From assembly GCF_030066995.1 (NCBI RefSeq), contig NZ_JASJAP010000001.1, forward strand, positions 1,161,230 to 1,225,229: a stretch of 64,000 nt of DNA, written 5' to 3'. The notes below the pieces were generated by a model. That model ran no database searches, was not told the origin of the DNA, and was given only the letters and a program-made list of their open reading frames with translations. Made by a program: the position numbers and the translations under genes. Source of the stretch: Erythrobacter sp. (GTDB lineage Bacteria; Pseudomonadota; Alphaproteobacteria; Sphingomonadales; Sphingomonadaceae). Positions 26,545 through 36,277 of the stretch are shown one piece after another; positions within the stretch are counted from its first letter, which is position 1; each line of letters starts with the position of its first letter.

Positions 26545-27807
26545 CTATCTCTCCGCCAAGGGCGTGGCAGCCTGCGCGTTGTTCGTTGTTACCAGATAAT
26601 CAAAGCCCAGCATCACAAAGCGGAACATATCGTCAGCATCGTTCAGCCCCGCATTGCCGAGATTGCGGCGCGCCGGCTCGAGCGGGATTACGAAATGCGA
26701 TTGCCCCTGCGTGACAACTTCCATGTCGATCCCAGCTTCGGCTAAGTCGGAGATCAGCTTCTCGCCGTCGCGTACCTCTTGGATCGCGTAGATGCCATCG
26801 GGAGACGGACGAATGCCGAGTTGCGAACCGCCCACGGGCAAGTAGGCAATCCGAACCACATCCATGCCATTCTCGGCTGCTATGCCTTCGATCAGGGAGC
26901 CAATGTCGAACGTCTTCATTGGCGATGTTCCAGCACCGACGTGGACGGCCCCCATCTTCATCAGCACGCGCGGAGGCTGGCCTATTCGCTGTTTCGCCTC
27001 GGCGTAATGCTTCAGAAAATACTCGCGGATCAGCGCCACGCGCGCGGTGTTGTTGTCAAATCCGCGCCCCTCAAAATTTGCTAGGTAGATCGATTGACTG
27101 GTCTGCAAGGCATCGACCCGCTCCAGCGCTTCGGCATCATCTGCAAAGATCTTGCGAAGATAGGACCATTCCTCGGGCCCAGCGGTCACCATGAAAACAC
27201 TTTGCTGATTGCCGCTTGCGAACGCCTCCCGGTCGACCGAGGCCCAGTCGCGGATCGTTTCGCTCGCCTCGCCGTCTTCCGTGCGCTCCGCAAACCAGTC
27301 TAAGTGGATTTGGGTGGACCCTATAAACTCTTGATCGATGCCCCACAGTTGGCCGTCATCAAGAAAGCCGAGCGCGACGTTAGCCTCCCGACGCTGTCCG
27401 AGAAATGGCAATGCGAGCGGCCTGCCCGTGAGCGACCGCGCAAGCGCTTCGACCCCGCCCGAAAGCAACTGTTCGCGCAGCCAATCGGTTGACCAAGGTC
27501 CGACTTCAACAGCGTAGTTAGTAAAGCCTGTTGCGCGCCCTTCAGAAGCAAATGCGGCAATCAGGTCCGGCGCGTCGGCAAAACCGTGATCCTCACCGAT
27601 CGCGATGAATTGGGCATCCGCAATTTCGGCACGCAACGTCTCCGCGCCAGGTCCGGAAAAACCCGATTCCGTAAATTCGAGCGCCAAGGGCTGTATCGTT
27701 GGTTCGGGCTTTCCGGCTGCGGGTTCGGCCGCATCTTGAGCATGCGCGATAGTTGTCCCGGCGATCACCATCGCGGCCACACCCATTACCAGCCCAAACC
27801 TGCGCAT
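26545..27807 (-). CDS. Exported ChaN/erythromycin-esterase-like (GExH) protein
   Basis: A 420-residue protein with a signal peptide (MRRFGLVMGVAAMVIAGTTIAHAQ). The mature part starts with AQFIAIGEDHGFADAPDLI and continues with NYAVEVGPWSTDWL; a GExH-type motif near the N-terminus and later PPRVLMKMGAVHVGAG resemble the ChaN/EreA/Tiki superfamily, whose members bind heme or hydrolyse esters or peptides. No adjacent partner gives a substrate. Start chosen at 27807, where the signal peptide begins; it is convergent with uvrD, with 3 bp between stops. Confidence 0.72.
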   Translation of the reverse strand: MRRFGLVMGVAAMVIAGTTIAHAQDAAEPAAGKPEPTIQPLALEFTESGFSGPGAETLRAEIADAQFIAIGEDHGFADAPDLIAAFASEGRATGFTNYAVEVGPWSTDWLREQLLSGGVEALARSLTGRPLALPFLGQRREANVALGFLDDGQLWGIDQEFIGSTQIHLDWFAERTEDGEASETIRDWASVDREAFASGNQQSVFMVTAGPEEWSYLRKIFADDAEALERVDALQTSQSIYLANFEGRGFDNNTARVALIREYFLKHYAEAKQRIGQPPRVLMKMGAVHVGAGTSPMKTFDIGSLIEGIAAENGMDVVRIAYLPVGGSQLGIRPSPDGIYAIQEVRDGEKLISDLAEAGIDMEVVTQGQSHFVIPLEPARRNLGNAGLNDADDMFRFVMLGFDYLVTTNNAQAATPLAER

Positions 27808-27875
27808 CGCTCTGCTCCTTAGTGTGCTATAACAGCAATACACTTAGCGCGCACAGTAAAGCGGGTCAAGCGATC

Positions 27876-29291
27876 TCAGCTTACCCCCACATCAAGGAAG
27901 CCTGGCTTGGGGCCGTTCCATTCGCCTGCGGGAACCGGCTCGCGGTCCTCGCCTTGCTCATTGCGGCGGCGTGACCTGCGCGGCCTTTCGTCTTGCTCGT
28001 CTTCTTGGGCGCGCTTCTCGCGGCGCGGCTTCTTGGGTCGCTCACCGTCCTTCTTCGCCTCGCGCGGGTCTTCCTCGCGCTCCGCCTCGGTGCCCGGCTC
28101 AGCCAGCTCCACCCGCACATCGTCCTTGCCGAAGACCTTGATCTTCGCGCCGGTTAGCTTCTCCACATTGGCGATGGCTTCGGCGTCTTCCTCCGCGACG
28201 AAAGTGAAGGCGCGGCCCTTCGCCCCAGCCCGGCCTGTACGCCCGATGCGGTGGACGTAATCGTCCGGGTGCCAGGGCGTGTCGAAATTGAAGACGTGGG
28301 AGACGCCCTTGATGTCGAGCCCGCGCGCCGCGACATCGCTTGCGACAAGAATGTTCACGTCGCCCGATTTGAAGCGCTCGAGCTCCTTGAGCCGCGAATT
28401 CTGGTCAATATCGCCATGGATTTCGCCGCTGGCAAAACCGCGCTTTTGCAGATGCTTGTTAAGCTCTCGCACGGTGGTCTTGCGGTTGGCGAAGACAATC
28501 GCGGTTTCAACCTGGTCGTTGGCCAGCAACCATTCGAGCGTTTCACGCTTCTGGCGAGCCTTAACCGGCACCTTGAACGCGGTGATGTCCTTGTTGGTTG
28601 TCGCCGCGCGCGCAGTTTCGATCCGCTGCGGGTTCGACAGGAACTTCTTCGCCAGCTTTTCAATCGGCGGCGGCATGGTCGCGGAGAAAAGCATGGTCTG
28701 GCGCTGATCGGGCAGCTTGTCGCAGATGAATTCGATATCCGGGATGAAGCCCATGTCGAGCATCCGGTCTGCCTCATCGATCACGAGCAGTTCGCAGCCG
28801 TTAAGGAGGATCTTGCCGCGCTCGAACAGGTCCATCAGGCGACCCGGCGTGGCAATCAGGACGTCAACGCCTTCATCGAGCGTCTTGAGCTGATCGCCCA
28901 TCTGCACGCCGCCGATCAGAAGCGCCATCTTCAGGTCGTGGTTCTTGCCATACTTCTCGAAGTTCTCAGCCACTTGCGCGGCGAGTTCGCGGGTCGGCTC
29001 CAGGATCAGCGATCGCGGCATCAGCGCGCGGCGTCGCCCTGCGGCCATCACGTCAATCATCGGCAGCACGAAGCTCGCCGTCTTGCCCGTGCCGGTCTGC
29101 GCGATGCCGATAATGTCGCGCATCATCAGGATCGAAGGGATCGCCTGCGCCTGGATCGCGGTCGGCTCAGTGTAGCCGGCGTCTTCAACGGCGGCTAACA
29201 GTTCGGGGGAAAGGCCGAGATCGGCAAAAGGCATATTCTTAGGTTGTTTCCGGATTAAGGGCGAAACATCGCTCGCGATCAGCTCGCTCAT
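27876..29291 (-). CDS. DEAD-box RNA helicase, RhlE-like
   Basis: ATP-dependent RNA unwinding enzyme for RNA turnover or ribosome assembly. The 471-residue product has the Q motif and AQTGTGKT (motif I), PTRELAAQ, VIDEADRML (motif II), SATMP, and HRIGRTGRAG (motif VI). After residue about 390 comes a long, highly charged tail rich in Arg, Lys, Glu and Asp (about 70 residues) that may bind RNA nonspecifically. A second ATG at 29234 (MPFADLGLSPEL) matches the usual N-terminus of the family and may be the true start. Confidence 0.93.
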   Translation of the reverse strand: MSELIASDVSPLIRKQPKNMPFADLGLSPELLAAVEDAGYTEPTAIQAQAIPSILMMRDIIGIAQTGTGKTASFVLPMIDVMAAGRRRALMPRSLILEPTRELAAQVAENFEKYGKNHDLKMALLIGGVQMGDQLKTLDEGVDVLIATPGRLMDLFERGKILLNGCELLVIDEADRMLDMGFIPDIEFICDKLPDQRQTMLFSATMPPPIEKLAKKFLSNPQRIETARAATTNKDITAFKVPVKARQKRETLEWLLANDQVETAIVFANRKTTVRELNKHLQKRGFASGEIHGDIDQNSRLKELERFKSGDVNILVASDVAARGLDIKGVSHVFNFDTPWHPDDYVHRIGRTGRAGAKGRAFTFVAEEDAEAIANVEKLTGAKIKVFGKDDVRVELAEPGTEAEREEDPREAKKDGERPKKPRREKRAQEDEQDERPRRSRRRNEQGEDREPVPAGEWNGPKPGFLDVGVS

Positions 29292-29418
29292 TCGATGATC
29301 GAGTACGAACCCTAGGCTCCTCGCCAGGGCGCCGCCCCTTTGTCCAAAACGCCCGGAAAAGTCAAGAAATCGGCGATGTATCGCGAGTAAGGCGCCGCGC
29401 TGAGCCAGAGCCCTGCGA

Positions 29419-30027
29419 TTACTCTTCGATGGCCTTGAGCTTCATCATGCGCTCGATATCGCATCGCGCTCCATTGCGAGACTGAAGCGTATCGCGCGCA
29501 ACGCACAGCTTCCCATCCTCGTTCTGCTCAACGTAAAAGCCGGAATAGAAGTCCCGCGCGCGGCACGCTTTTTCCAGATTGAGGCTGAGTATCTCGGCGT
29601 CCTGCAAGAACAGTAGCAGGCGATTGCCGCTTCCCGTCTCGACACCCGCAATGCGCTCTACTTTGACACAGCGCTTGGCTTTGTTTTCCTTGTACCGGGT
29701 GGGGCGCGTGGGGCTGGGCAATTGCGCAAGCATGTTGCGCTGTGTGCTCGCGCGGCGCGGAGCAATTCGGACATAGACACGTTGCTCGATGCGAATCTGA
29801 CTTTGGCGCACCGTCAGGTCGAGCGATTCCAAGGGGGTTTGCGCGGTCGAATAAGGCGGCGTCGTACGCTCTGGCACCCGGGAGTTCGGCGCACCGGCGG
29901 TGCCCGTATGAGCCCATCCGGCAAAAGCCTGCAAACCGGACGCGTCGGTCGCCGACAAGCTTGCCGCAGGCAGCGCGAGCGCCAAAGATGCCAAAATGTC
30001 TGCGAGGCCGGGCATCGAAGCCAGCAT
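29419..30027 (-). CDS. Exported protein of unknown function
   Basis: A product of about 202 residues with a probable signal peptide (MLASMPGLADILASLALALPAASLSA), a Pro/Thr-rich linker, then a basic region with IEQRVYVRIAPRR and four cysteines (KRCVKVERI, KACRARDF, KLCVARD, ARCDIERMM) that may form disulfides. I do not recognise the family. It is divergent from the FAD-linked dehydrogenase gene. The start at 30027 is chosen for the signal peptide; an in-frame start at 30063 adds 12 polar residues. Confidence 0.7.
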   Translation of the reverse strand: MLASMPGLADILASLALALPAASLSATDASGLQAFAGWAHTGTAGAPNSRVPERTTPPYSTAQTPLESLDLTVRQSQIRIEQRVYVRIAPRRASTQRNMLAQLPSPTRPTRYKENKAKRCVKVERIAGVETGSGNRLLLFLQDAEILSLNLEKACRARDFYSGFYVEQNEDGKLCVARDTLQSRNGARCDIERMMKLKAIEE

Positions 30028-30166
30028 CCCTCCCGAATTTTTTCCCGTCGTCCAGCCTTGCACCTAGCAATGCCGCTTGAATGGTGGCTTAACTCGCCTC
30101 TGCCGGGGCGCAAGTCGGATCGTGTCGACTGGCGTTTCGCGACCAATCTGTGGCATAGGCGCAACA

Positions 30167-31606
30167 ATGACAGCGACAACGGTTTCCGCTCCGCAGGCGT
30201 TTCTCGCCTCGGCCAAAAGCCTCTTGGGCGAGAAGGGGTTCACTCAGGATGCTGACACGATAGAACCGTGGCTGACCGACTGGCGGGGGCGATACACGGG
30301 CCGCGCGCTCGGCCTTGCCTCACCGGCGTCAACCGCAGAGGTCGCGGCGCTGATGGCGCTTTGCAATGAGCACAGGATTCCCGTCGTCCCCCAAGGGGGC
30401 AACAGCGGCATGGCGGGCGGAGCGACACCCGATGAAAGCGGCGAAGGGATACTCCTCTCGCTGCGCCGGATGAACGCGATTCGTTCGCTGGACGTTGGCG
30501 CAGCTCAGGTGGTGTGTGAGGCGGGCGTCATCCTCCAGACCTTGCACGAAGCGACGGAAGAACACGGTCTTCGCTTTCCGTTGACCCTAGGTGGCAAAGG
30601 GTCGGCCACCATAGGCGGTCTGATCTCAACCAACGCAGGCGGCACGCAAGTGCTTCGCTATGGGACCATGCGGGCGCAGGTTCTAGGCCTTAAAGCGGTG
30701 TTGGCAGACGGACGGGTGTTCGATGCGCTGACGGTTCTCAAAAAGGACAATCGCGGATTTGACCTCAAGCAATTGCTTATCGGGTCCGAGGGAACCCTGG
30801 GTGTCGTAACCGCTGCGACCCTGCGCCTTCTTCCGCTCCCGCGTTCGCGTGTTACCGCCTGGGTCGGGTTATCGAGCGTGATCGATGCGCGCACCCTGCT
30901 GCGCCAGTCTCAGACGAGCCTGGGAGAAGCCCTTGAGGGATTCGAAGTGGTTCCGGCCCACTGCCTCCAGAGCGTGCTCGCACACTTGCCAAACGCTCGC
31001 TCCCCCCTAGTCCAGACCCACGCCTGGAACGCGCTTATCGAATGCACTTCACCCAGCGAAGACGCAGGCGCACTAAGGGCGCGGCTTGAAGCGGCGCTTG
31101 AGAGCGCGCTGGAGGCTGGGCTGATCGCCGATGCCGCCATCGCCGCCAACGAAGCCCAGGCAGAGCAATTCTGGACTTTGCGCGATTCGATCTCACCCGC
31201 AGAGCGCGCCCTTGGCCCGGCGATGCAGCACGACATCTCGGTCCCCGTGGAGCGCATGCCGGAATTCATCCTCGCCGCAATCCCGATCGTGGAGGACGAA
31301 TTTCCCGGTACGACGGGCGCGGCGTTCGGGCATCTGGGCGATGGCAACGTTCACTTTCACGTCCTCGCTCCTGCAGACGCGGTCGCTGGCCAGTGGGAAG
31401 AGGAAGAGGGCCATCGGATCAGCGCGCGGGTGCACGATCTGGTGACCCAATGTGGGGGCTCGATCAGCGCGGAACACGGTATTGGCCAAATGAAGGTCGC
31501 CGAGCTTGGCCGACTTGGCGATCCGGTTGCGCTGTCGATGATGCGAGCGGTCAAGACGGCGCTGGATCCGCACGATCTGCTCAATCCCGGAAAACTTGTC
31601 CCCTAA
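30167..31606 (+). CDS. FAD-binding oxidoreductase of the D-2-hydroxyglutarate/glycolate dehydrogenase family
   Basis: A flavoprotein of the VAO family, oxidising a D-2-hydroxy acid. The 479-residue product has the FAD-binding PQGGNSGMAGGATP, GGLISTNAGGTQVLRYGTMR and LIGSEGTLGVVT motifs, and the C-terminal FAD-oxidase domain with GHLGDGNVHFHV and GGSISAEHGIGQMK. D-2-hydroxyglutarate, D-lactate or glycolate are all possible; the single-gene context (no glcE or glcF) argues against glycolate oxidase. Start at ATG 30167. Confidence 0.87.
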   Translation: MTATTVSAPQAFLASAKSLLGEKGFTQDADTIEPWLTDWRGRYTGRALGLASPASTAEVAALMALCNEHRIPVVPQGGNSGMAGGATPDESGEGILLSLRRMNAIRSLDVGAAQVVCEAGVILQTLHEATEEHGLRFPLTLGGKGSATIGGLISTNAGGTQVLRYGTMRAQVLGLKAVLADGRVFDALTVLKKDNRGFDLKQLLIGSEGTLGVVTAATLRLLPLPRSRVTAWVGLSSVIDARTLLRQSQTSLGEALEGFEVVPAHCLQSVLAHLPNARSPLVQTHAWNALIECTSPSEDAGALRARLEAALESALEAGLIADAAIAANEAQAEQFWTLRDSISPAERALGPAMQHDISVPVERMPEFILAAIPIVEDEFPGTTGAAFGHLGDGNVHFHVLAPADAVAGQWEEEEGHRISARVHDLVTQCGGSISAEHGIGQMKVAELGRLGDPVALSMMRAVKTALDPHDLLNPGKLVP

Positions 31607-31773
31607 GAGCGATGAGAGCTTTAGGACGCGTCGCTTGCGCCCACCCGCGAACCCGCCTAAGGCCGCTCGCGTTCGGTGATCTCGGGGATCGGAGTGAGGC
31701 GTAGCCAAGCCAATCCCTTCGCAGATCACCCTCACGCTCAGAATTCTTTTTCCAAGCATCCGGAGACATCCCA

Positions 31774-32559
31774 ATGGCCACCGCGCCGCAGCCGCAACTT
31801 CCGCTGTTCTACAAAGATCTTTTGCCCCTCAACAGCAAGGAACATGGGGACTGGAAAGTCAGCTCGTTCGACAACGCGGGCTTTCTGTCAGACACGCACG
31901 CGATCCCGCTTACCGTCGACGAGTTCGTAGACGCTCAGCGCAATTATCCGATCGTCTTCACCGCTGGCGACAACCCACTTCCGATCGCGCTGTTTGGTCT
32001 GAACGAAGGCGTCAACACCTTCATTGGCGATGATGGCAAGATGGTGGCGGACGTCTACGTTCCGGCCTATGTGCGGCGCTACCCCTTCATCCTTGCCAAG
32101 CTCCAGCCGAACTCCGAGGAGATGTCGCTGTGTTTTGACCCCACCGCTGGCGTAATCGCAAAGCAGGATGAGGGACAAATTCTGTTCGACGCCGAAGGCA
32201 AGCCGAGCGACTACACCAACGGCGTGCTCGACTTTTGCCGTAAGTTCGAAGAATCCGGCCAACGCACGCGCGCATTCCTGGAAGAGCTGAAGAAGCTCGA
32301 TATCCTGATGGACGGCGAAATTGCGATCACGCGCTCCGATGCGCCGGACACGCCATTTGTGTATCGCGGCTTTCGGATGGTGGACGAGAAGAAGTTGCGC
32401 GAACTCCCGACGGAGACGCTCGAAACGCTCAACAAGAACGGCATGATCATGCTGATCCATGCGCACCTGTTTTCAATGAACCTCATGCGTCGACTGTTTG
32501 AACGCCAGACGGCCATGGGCAAGGTGCCGCAGCCGGCCTCAAACAGCGCCGCGAGCTAA
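31774..32559 (+). CDS. SapC family protein
   Basis: A 261-residue protein of the SapC family (named from Campylobacter S-layer loci). Typical segments are FYKDLLPLNSKEHGDWKV, YPIVFTAGDNPLPIALFGL and VRRYPFILAKLQPNSEEMSLCFD. In sphingomonads SapC genes often flank TonB-dependent receptors and tryptophan halogenases, but here the gene stands alone. Function is not established. It is preceded by CCGGAGA 10 nt before the ATG. Confidence 0.88.
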   Translation: MATAPQPQLPLFYKDLLPLNSKEHGDWKVSSFDNAGFLSDTHAIPLTVDEFVDAQRNYPIVFTAGDNPLPIALFGLNEGVNTFIGDDGKMVADVYVPAYVRRYPFILAKLQPNSEEMSLCFDPTAGVIAKQDEGQILFDAEGKPSDYTNGVLDFCRKFEESGQRTRAFLEELKKLDILMDGEIAITRSDAPDTPFVYRGFRMVDEKKLRELPTETLETLNKNGMIMLIHAHLFSMNLMRRLFERQTAMGKVPQPASNSAAS

Positions 32560-32625
32560 AGCTCAAGCGGAGACAAATCCGCAGGCTTGGGTCGCCGTTC
32601 GAACGGAGGTACCATGCCGAATTGT

Positions 32626-32658
32626 GCTCCCCGGTGTTCGAGACGTGCTCCGGGGAGC
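32626..32658. repeat. Hairpin downstream of sapC
   Basis: GCTCCCCGG and CCGGGGAGC form a perfect 9-bp stem around a 15-nt loop in the 271-bp gap between the convergent sapC-like and formylglutamate amidohydrolase genes. No T-run follows on either strand, so I do not call it a terminator. Confidence 0.5.
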
Positions 32659-32830
32659 CGCTTACTCTTAGGCTCGGACCGCCCCAATTTGGCCGCTTGA
32701 GGCGGTATTGTTCTAAAGTGCGGCGATTTCGGACCTAAGCCACCTCGAGCGCGGCACACCGGGCGTCCTTTTCATAGACCGATATGGGTTTAGCGGAAGC
32801 GCATTCCGACCGCCGAGCCGGGATAGCGCG

Positions 32831-33862
32831 CTATTCCGCCGCTTCGTCTAGCCGCCCGCTATCGGCCAGACGCGCCGTCTGCGCCCCCAGCTCACGAACC
32901 AATCCCGCAAGAACGCTGGACAAGCTTGCAAGCCCCTTGGTAGTCTCGGCCATACGATCGTCGAGATAGAGCGACCGGCAGACTTCGACCTGGATCGCGT
33001 GGATCCCGCGCGACGGGGCCGCGTGGCGATCGAGCACATAACCACCCGAATAGGGCCGATTGTGCGCCACTTCATAGCCTGAGGCGTCCAGATAGCGGAA
33101 CGCGCGCGCCAGCAGGGGTCCTCCGCAAGAAGCGCCAAATCGGTCGCCCAGCACGATTCTTGGCGCGCGCGCCTGCCCAGGCTGCTGTCGCAGCGGCGGC
33201 ATAGAATGCAAATCGATCAGCAAGGCCGCGCCCCATGCGTCGCAGACCCGCTGGAGCTCGGCGCGCAGGAATGCGTGATACGGCCGGTGAATTTGGTCGA
33301 TGCGCGCGTCCAGCTCCTCGCGCGGAAGAGGACGCTTCCAGATCTCGCCAAAACCGGGCAGGCGACGCGGCACCAGCCCCAGCCCACTGCGCGCCCTGCG
33401 ATTCGCGCTTCCCGAGCGCTGGCTGATAAGCGAATGCGTGCGGCCCTCTCTCCGATGCTTCCCGGAGACCATCTCCCAATCGATATCATCGTGCGCGCGA
33501 TTGAGATCGAGCATGGCTCGCGGGGCATGCGCAACGAGCAGTCCGGTTCCCGTTGCCTTGGCCACAGCAGCGCCGACTTTGTCGACGTGACGATCTTCAA
33601 GGCGCAACTGGCACAATTCCTCATCGCGCAAATCGGCTAGCACATGGTCCGGATAGGCGCGGCCAGCGTGCGGGACCGCAATCACCACGGGCAGGGGCAT
33701 CGATCGCGGCGCGACATGTGTGAAGGCGGCTGCGTGCGATGCATCCTTTGCAGCGCCAGGAACCCGGCCCCCGGTCACCTTGAGCAATCCGCTCGCTCTC
33801 TGCCCGGCCGCACCGTGCGAGTTTACCGACACGCTCGCGCTCTCCCCGCTGTGTCCATACAC
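32831..33862 (-). CDS. N-formylglutamate amidohydrolase-like protein
   Basis: Family of zinc amidohydrolases that release glutamate from N-formylglutamate in histidine degradation. The 343-residue product has VIAVPHAGRAYPDHVL, a RAMLDLNRAHDDIDWEM segment, LLIDLHSMP, IVLGDRFGASC, and IQVEVCRSLYLDD, all recognisable. The N-terminal ~50 residues are extra and low in complexity; translation may begin at GTG 33862 or further in (ATG 33700 starts right before the conserved PVVIAVPHAG). No hut genes are nearby, so the true substrate may differ. Confidence 0.82.
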   Translation of the reverse strand: MYGHSGESASVSVNSHGAAGQRASGLLKVTGGRVPGAAKDASHAAAFTHVAPRSMPLPVVIAVPHAGRAYPDHVLADLRDEELCQLRLEDRHVDKVGAAVAKATGTGLLVAHAPRAMLDLNRAHDDIDWEMVSGKHRREGRTHSLISQRSGSANRRARSGLGLVPRRLPGFGEIWKRPLPREELDARIDQIHRPYHAFLRAELQRVCDAWGAALLIDLHSMPPLRQQPGQARAPRIVLGDRFGASCGGPLLARAFRYLDASGYEVAHNRPYSGGYVLDRHAAPSRGIHAIQVEVCRSLYLDDRMAETTKGLASLSSVLAGLVRELGAQTARLADSGRLDEAAE

Positions 33863-34070
33863 GGTTTTTCCGGCGAACCGCGACTTGTTGTCATGGGTTT
33901 TGTGCTGCCCTGTTTGCGAGGATAAGTCAAAGTCCCAGATCGATAACGAACGACCCCTCGATCCGGTCCAATCCGGTTCGGATGAAAAAGATACGCACTC
34001 ACACCAAGAATGGCCGCGTCTTTAGTGCAATTGATATGATTTCTTAAGCGACGGCTGCTAACGCAGACCC

Positions 34071-34466
34071 ATGACCGAGACCAACGCCCCGCGGATCCTT
34101 TTAGCCGAGGACGAGGACGCCATGCGCGCCTATCTGGCGCGCGCGCTCACCAACGCCGGTTACCGTGTGGACACCGTCGATCGCGGCACAGATGCCATTC
34201 CGTTGCTGGAGAACGAACAGTTCGATCTTCTCCTCTCGGACATTGTGATGCCTGAGATGGATGGGATCGAACTTGCCCAGCGTTGCGCGGAGATCAGCCC
34301 GCGCACCAAGGTGATGTTCATAACGGGCTTTGCTGCCGTGTCGCTGCGGGCCAGTCGCGAACAGCCCACCGCGAAGGTCCTCTCCAAGCCCTTCCATTTG
34401 CGCGATCTCGTGCTGGAGGTCGAACGCGTGTTTGAAGAACAGGGCGAAGCGAGCGGCTCCACTTGA
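34071..34466 (+). CDS. cpdR: CpdR-like single-domain response regulator
   Basis: A 131-residue stand-alone receiver domain. Acidic pocket Asp14-Glu15-Asp16 region (LAEDEDAM), phospho-acceptor Asp57 in LLLSDIVMPEMDG, Thr/Gly in FITGFAAVS, and Lys in VLSKPFHLRDL. In Caulobacter CpdR is switched off by CckA-ChpT phosphorylation; unphosphorylated CpdR primes ClpXP to destroy CtrA and other substrates. A cckA homologue lies 14 kb away, consistent with this role. The GFAAVS and SKPF region resembles CpdR, but other single-domain receivers cannot be excluded. Confidence 0.85.
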   Translation: MTETNAPRILLAEDEDAMRAYLARALTNAGYRVDTVDRGTDAIPLLENEQFDLLLSDIVMPEMDGIELAQRCAEISPRTKVMFITGFAAVSLRASREQPTAKVLSKPFHLRDLVLEVERVFEEQGEASGST

Positions 34467-34588
34467 GGTCCGCATCGGGCGTTGTTTCGAAAGCCCGGTT
34501 CGAAAAGCTTGCACCGCGTCGCAAGCCGCGTTAATGCGCCGCTCCGCTTGATGCCGAACCGGTGTCGCAAGCGGTTCATCGATGGTCC

Positions 34589-34663
34589 GGGCGTATAGCT
34601 CAGTGGTAGAGCACTGTGTTGACATCGCAGGGGTCGGAAGTTCAACTCTTCCTACGCCCACCA
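34589..34663 (+). tRNA. tRNA-Val (GAC)
   Basis: Cloverleaf: acceptor GGGCGTA pairs with TACGCCC, D-arm TAGCTCAGTGGTAGAGC, anticodon stem CTGTG/CGCAG around loop TTGACAT with anticodon GAC (34621-34623), T-arm GGAAGTTCAACTCTTCC, and discriminator A. The CCA end is encoded (34661-34663). Confidence 0.97.
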
Positions 34664-34937
34664 TCGTTGGCTTCCCGACAGGTCAGGATCGGTAGTCAGC
34701 CCATGCGGGCGGGTTTCTCGATTGTCGGACAGGCGCTTCCTTCAAGCCAAGCGCGGCCTTTCCCCATGAACCTGCAAATGCATCGCAAAGGCGCTTAGGG
34801 CGGCTTGCACAGCGCCTCGCCTCTGCTAAAGCCCGCCGCAGGGATTTTATCACACAGCAAAACGAGGCGCGCGGCCCCCCGAAGCCCCGCGTCCCATCGC
34901 GCGCCACAGCGCATAACAGGAAGGCGAGACACTTCTC

Positions 34938-36158
34938 ATGCAGAAAATTCAGGTCAAGAACCCGGTCGTCGAACTCGACGGGGACGAAATGACGAAGATC
35001 ATCTGGCAATGGATCCGCGAAAGGCTGATCCTCCCCTATCTCGACATTGATCTGAAATATTACGACCTTTCCATCGAAAAGCGCGACGAGACGGACGATC
35101 AGATTACGGTGGACGCCGCCAACGCGATCAAGGAATTCGGCGTTGGCGTGAAATGCGCCACGATCACGCCCGATGAAGCCCGCGTCGAAGAGTTTGACCT
35201 TAAGAAGATGTGGCGCTCGCCCAACGGCACGATCCGCAACATCCTGGGCGGCGTCGTCTTCCGCGAGCCCATCGTGATCGACAACGTCCCGCGCCTGGTG
35301 CCCGGCTGGACCGACCCGATCGTGGTTGGCCGTCACGCATTCGGTGATCAGTACCGCGCGACCGACACGCTAATCCCCGGCCCAGGCAAGCTGCGTCTCG
35401 TCTACGAGGGCGATGACGGCGCCATCCTCGATCTCGACGTCTACCGTTTTGAAAGCTCAGGCGTCGCCATGGCGATGTATAACCTCGATGAATCGATCCG
35501 CGCCTTCGCCAGGGCATCGATGAATTACGGCCTCGATCGCAAATGGCCCGTCTACCTCTCGACCAAGAACACAATCATGAAGGCCTATGACGGGCGCTTC
35601 AAAGACCTGTTTCAAGAGGTCTATGAGGAAGAGTTCGAAGAGCGCTTCAAGGAAGCGGGCATACATTATGAGCACCGCCTGATCGACGATATGGTCGCCA
35701 GCGCCCTCAAATGGTCGGGCAAGTTTGTCTGGGCCTGCAAGAACTATGATGGTGACGTCCAGTCGGACACGGTCGCGCAAGGGTTCGGTTCGCTTGGCCT
35801 GATGACTTCGGTTCTGATGACGCCCGATGGCAAGACCGTCGAAGCCGAGGCCGCCCACGGCACCGTGACCCGCCACTATCGCCAGCACCAGCAGGGCAAG
35901 GCGACCTCGACCAACCCTATCGCCTCAATCTTCGCCTGGACGCGCGGCCTGATGTATCGCGGCAAGTTCGACGACACGCCGGACGTGGTGAAATTCGCCG
36001 AGACGCTGGAGCGGGTTTGCATCGAGACCGTCGAAAGCGGATCGATGACAAAGGATCTGGCGCTGCTCATCGGGCCGGGCCAGAACTGGCTGACGACCGA
36101 GCAGTTCTTCGAAGCGATCGTCACCAATCTTGAAAAGGAAATGGCGAACTGGGCCTGA
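34938..36158 (+). CDS. icd: NADP-dependent isocitrate dehydrogenase
   Basis: Oxidative decarboxylation of isocitrate to 2-oxoglutarate in the citric acid cycle. The 406-residue product is of the dimeric, eukaryotic-like subfamily II that most alphaproteobacteria use: start [46 protein letters not shown], and the NADP-binding [13 protein letters not shown] strong terminator follows at 36221-36260. It has GGAAGGCG before the ATG. Confidence 0.97.
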   Translation: MQKIQVKNPVVELDGDEMTKIIWQWIRERLILPYLDIDLKYYDLSIEKRDETDDQITVDAANAIKEFGVGVKCATITPDEARVEEFDLKKMWRSPNGTIRNILGGVVFREPIVIDNVPRLVPGWTDPIVVGRHAFGDQYRATDTLIPGPGKLRLVYEGDDGAILDLDVYRFESSGVAMAMYNLDESIRAFARASMNYGLDRKWPVYLSTKNTIMKAYDGRFKDLFQEVYEEEFEERFKEAGIHYEHRLIDDMVASALKWSGKFVWACKNYDGDVQSDTVAQGFGSLGLMTSVLMTPDGKTVEAEAAHGTVTRHYRQHQQGKATSTNPIASIFAWTRGLMYRGKFDDTPDVVKFAETLERVCIETVESGSMTKDLALLIGPGQNWLTTEQFFEAIVTNLEKEMANWA

Positions 36159-36220
36159 TCTACTGGGCCTGATTCACCGCGGGGCGATCGCAGCCCGGGG
36201 ACGGTTCGGACACAAAGAAA

Positions 36221-36260
36221 GGGCGGCGCGTTGCTTAGTGGACGCGCCGCCCCTTTTTGT
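36221..36260 (+). terminator. Factor-independent terminator of icd
   Basis: Perfect 11-bp stem GGGCGGCGCGT / ACGCGCCGCCC around a 10-nt loop, followed directly by CTTTTTGTTT. It isolates icd from the downstream degraded gene. Confidence 0.9.
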
Positions 36261-36277
36261 TTCTCGGAACTATCAAT

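Noticed and set aside
32556..32759. Small minus-strand frame in the gap after sapC
   Set aside because: 67 residues, no start context, no hydrophobic or conserved feature, and it overlaps the hairpin at 32626-32658.
34020..34070. Possible CtrA box (TTAA-N7-TTAA) upstream of cpdR
   Set aside because: One TTAA is present but the second half is CTGC/CTAA at the wrong spacing, so the match is not acceptable.
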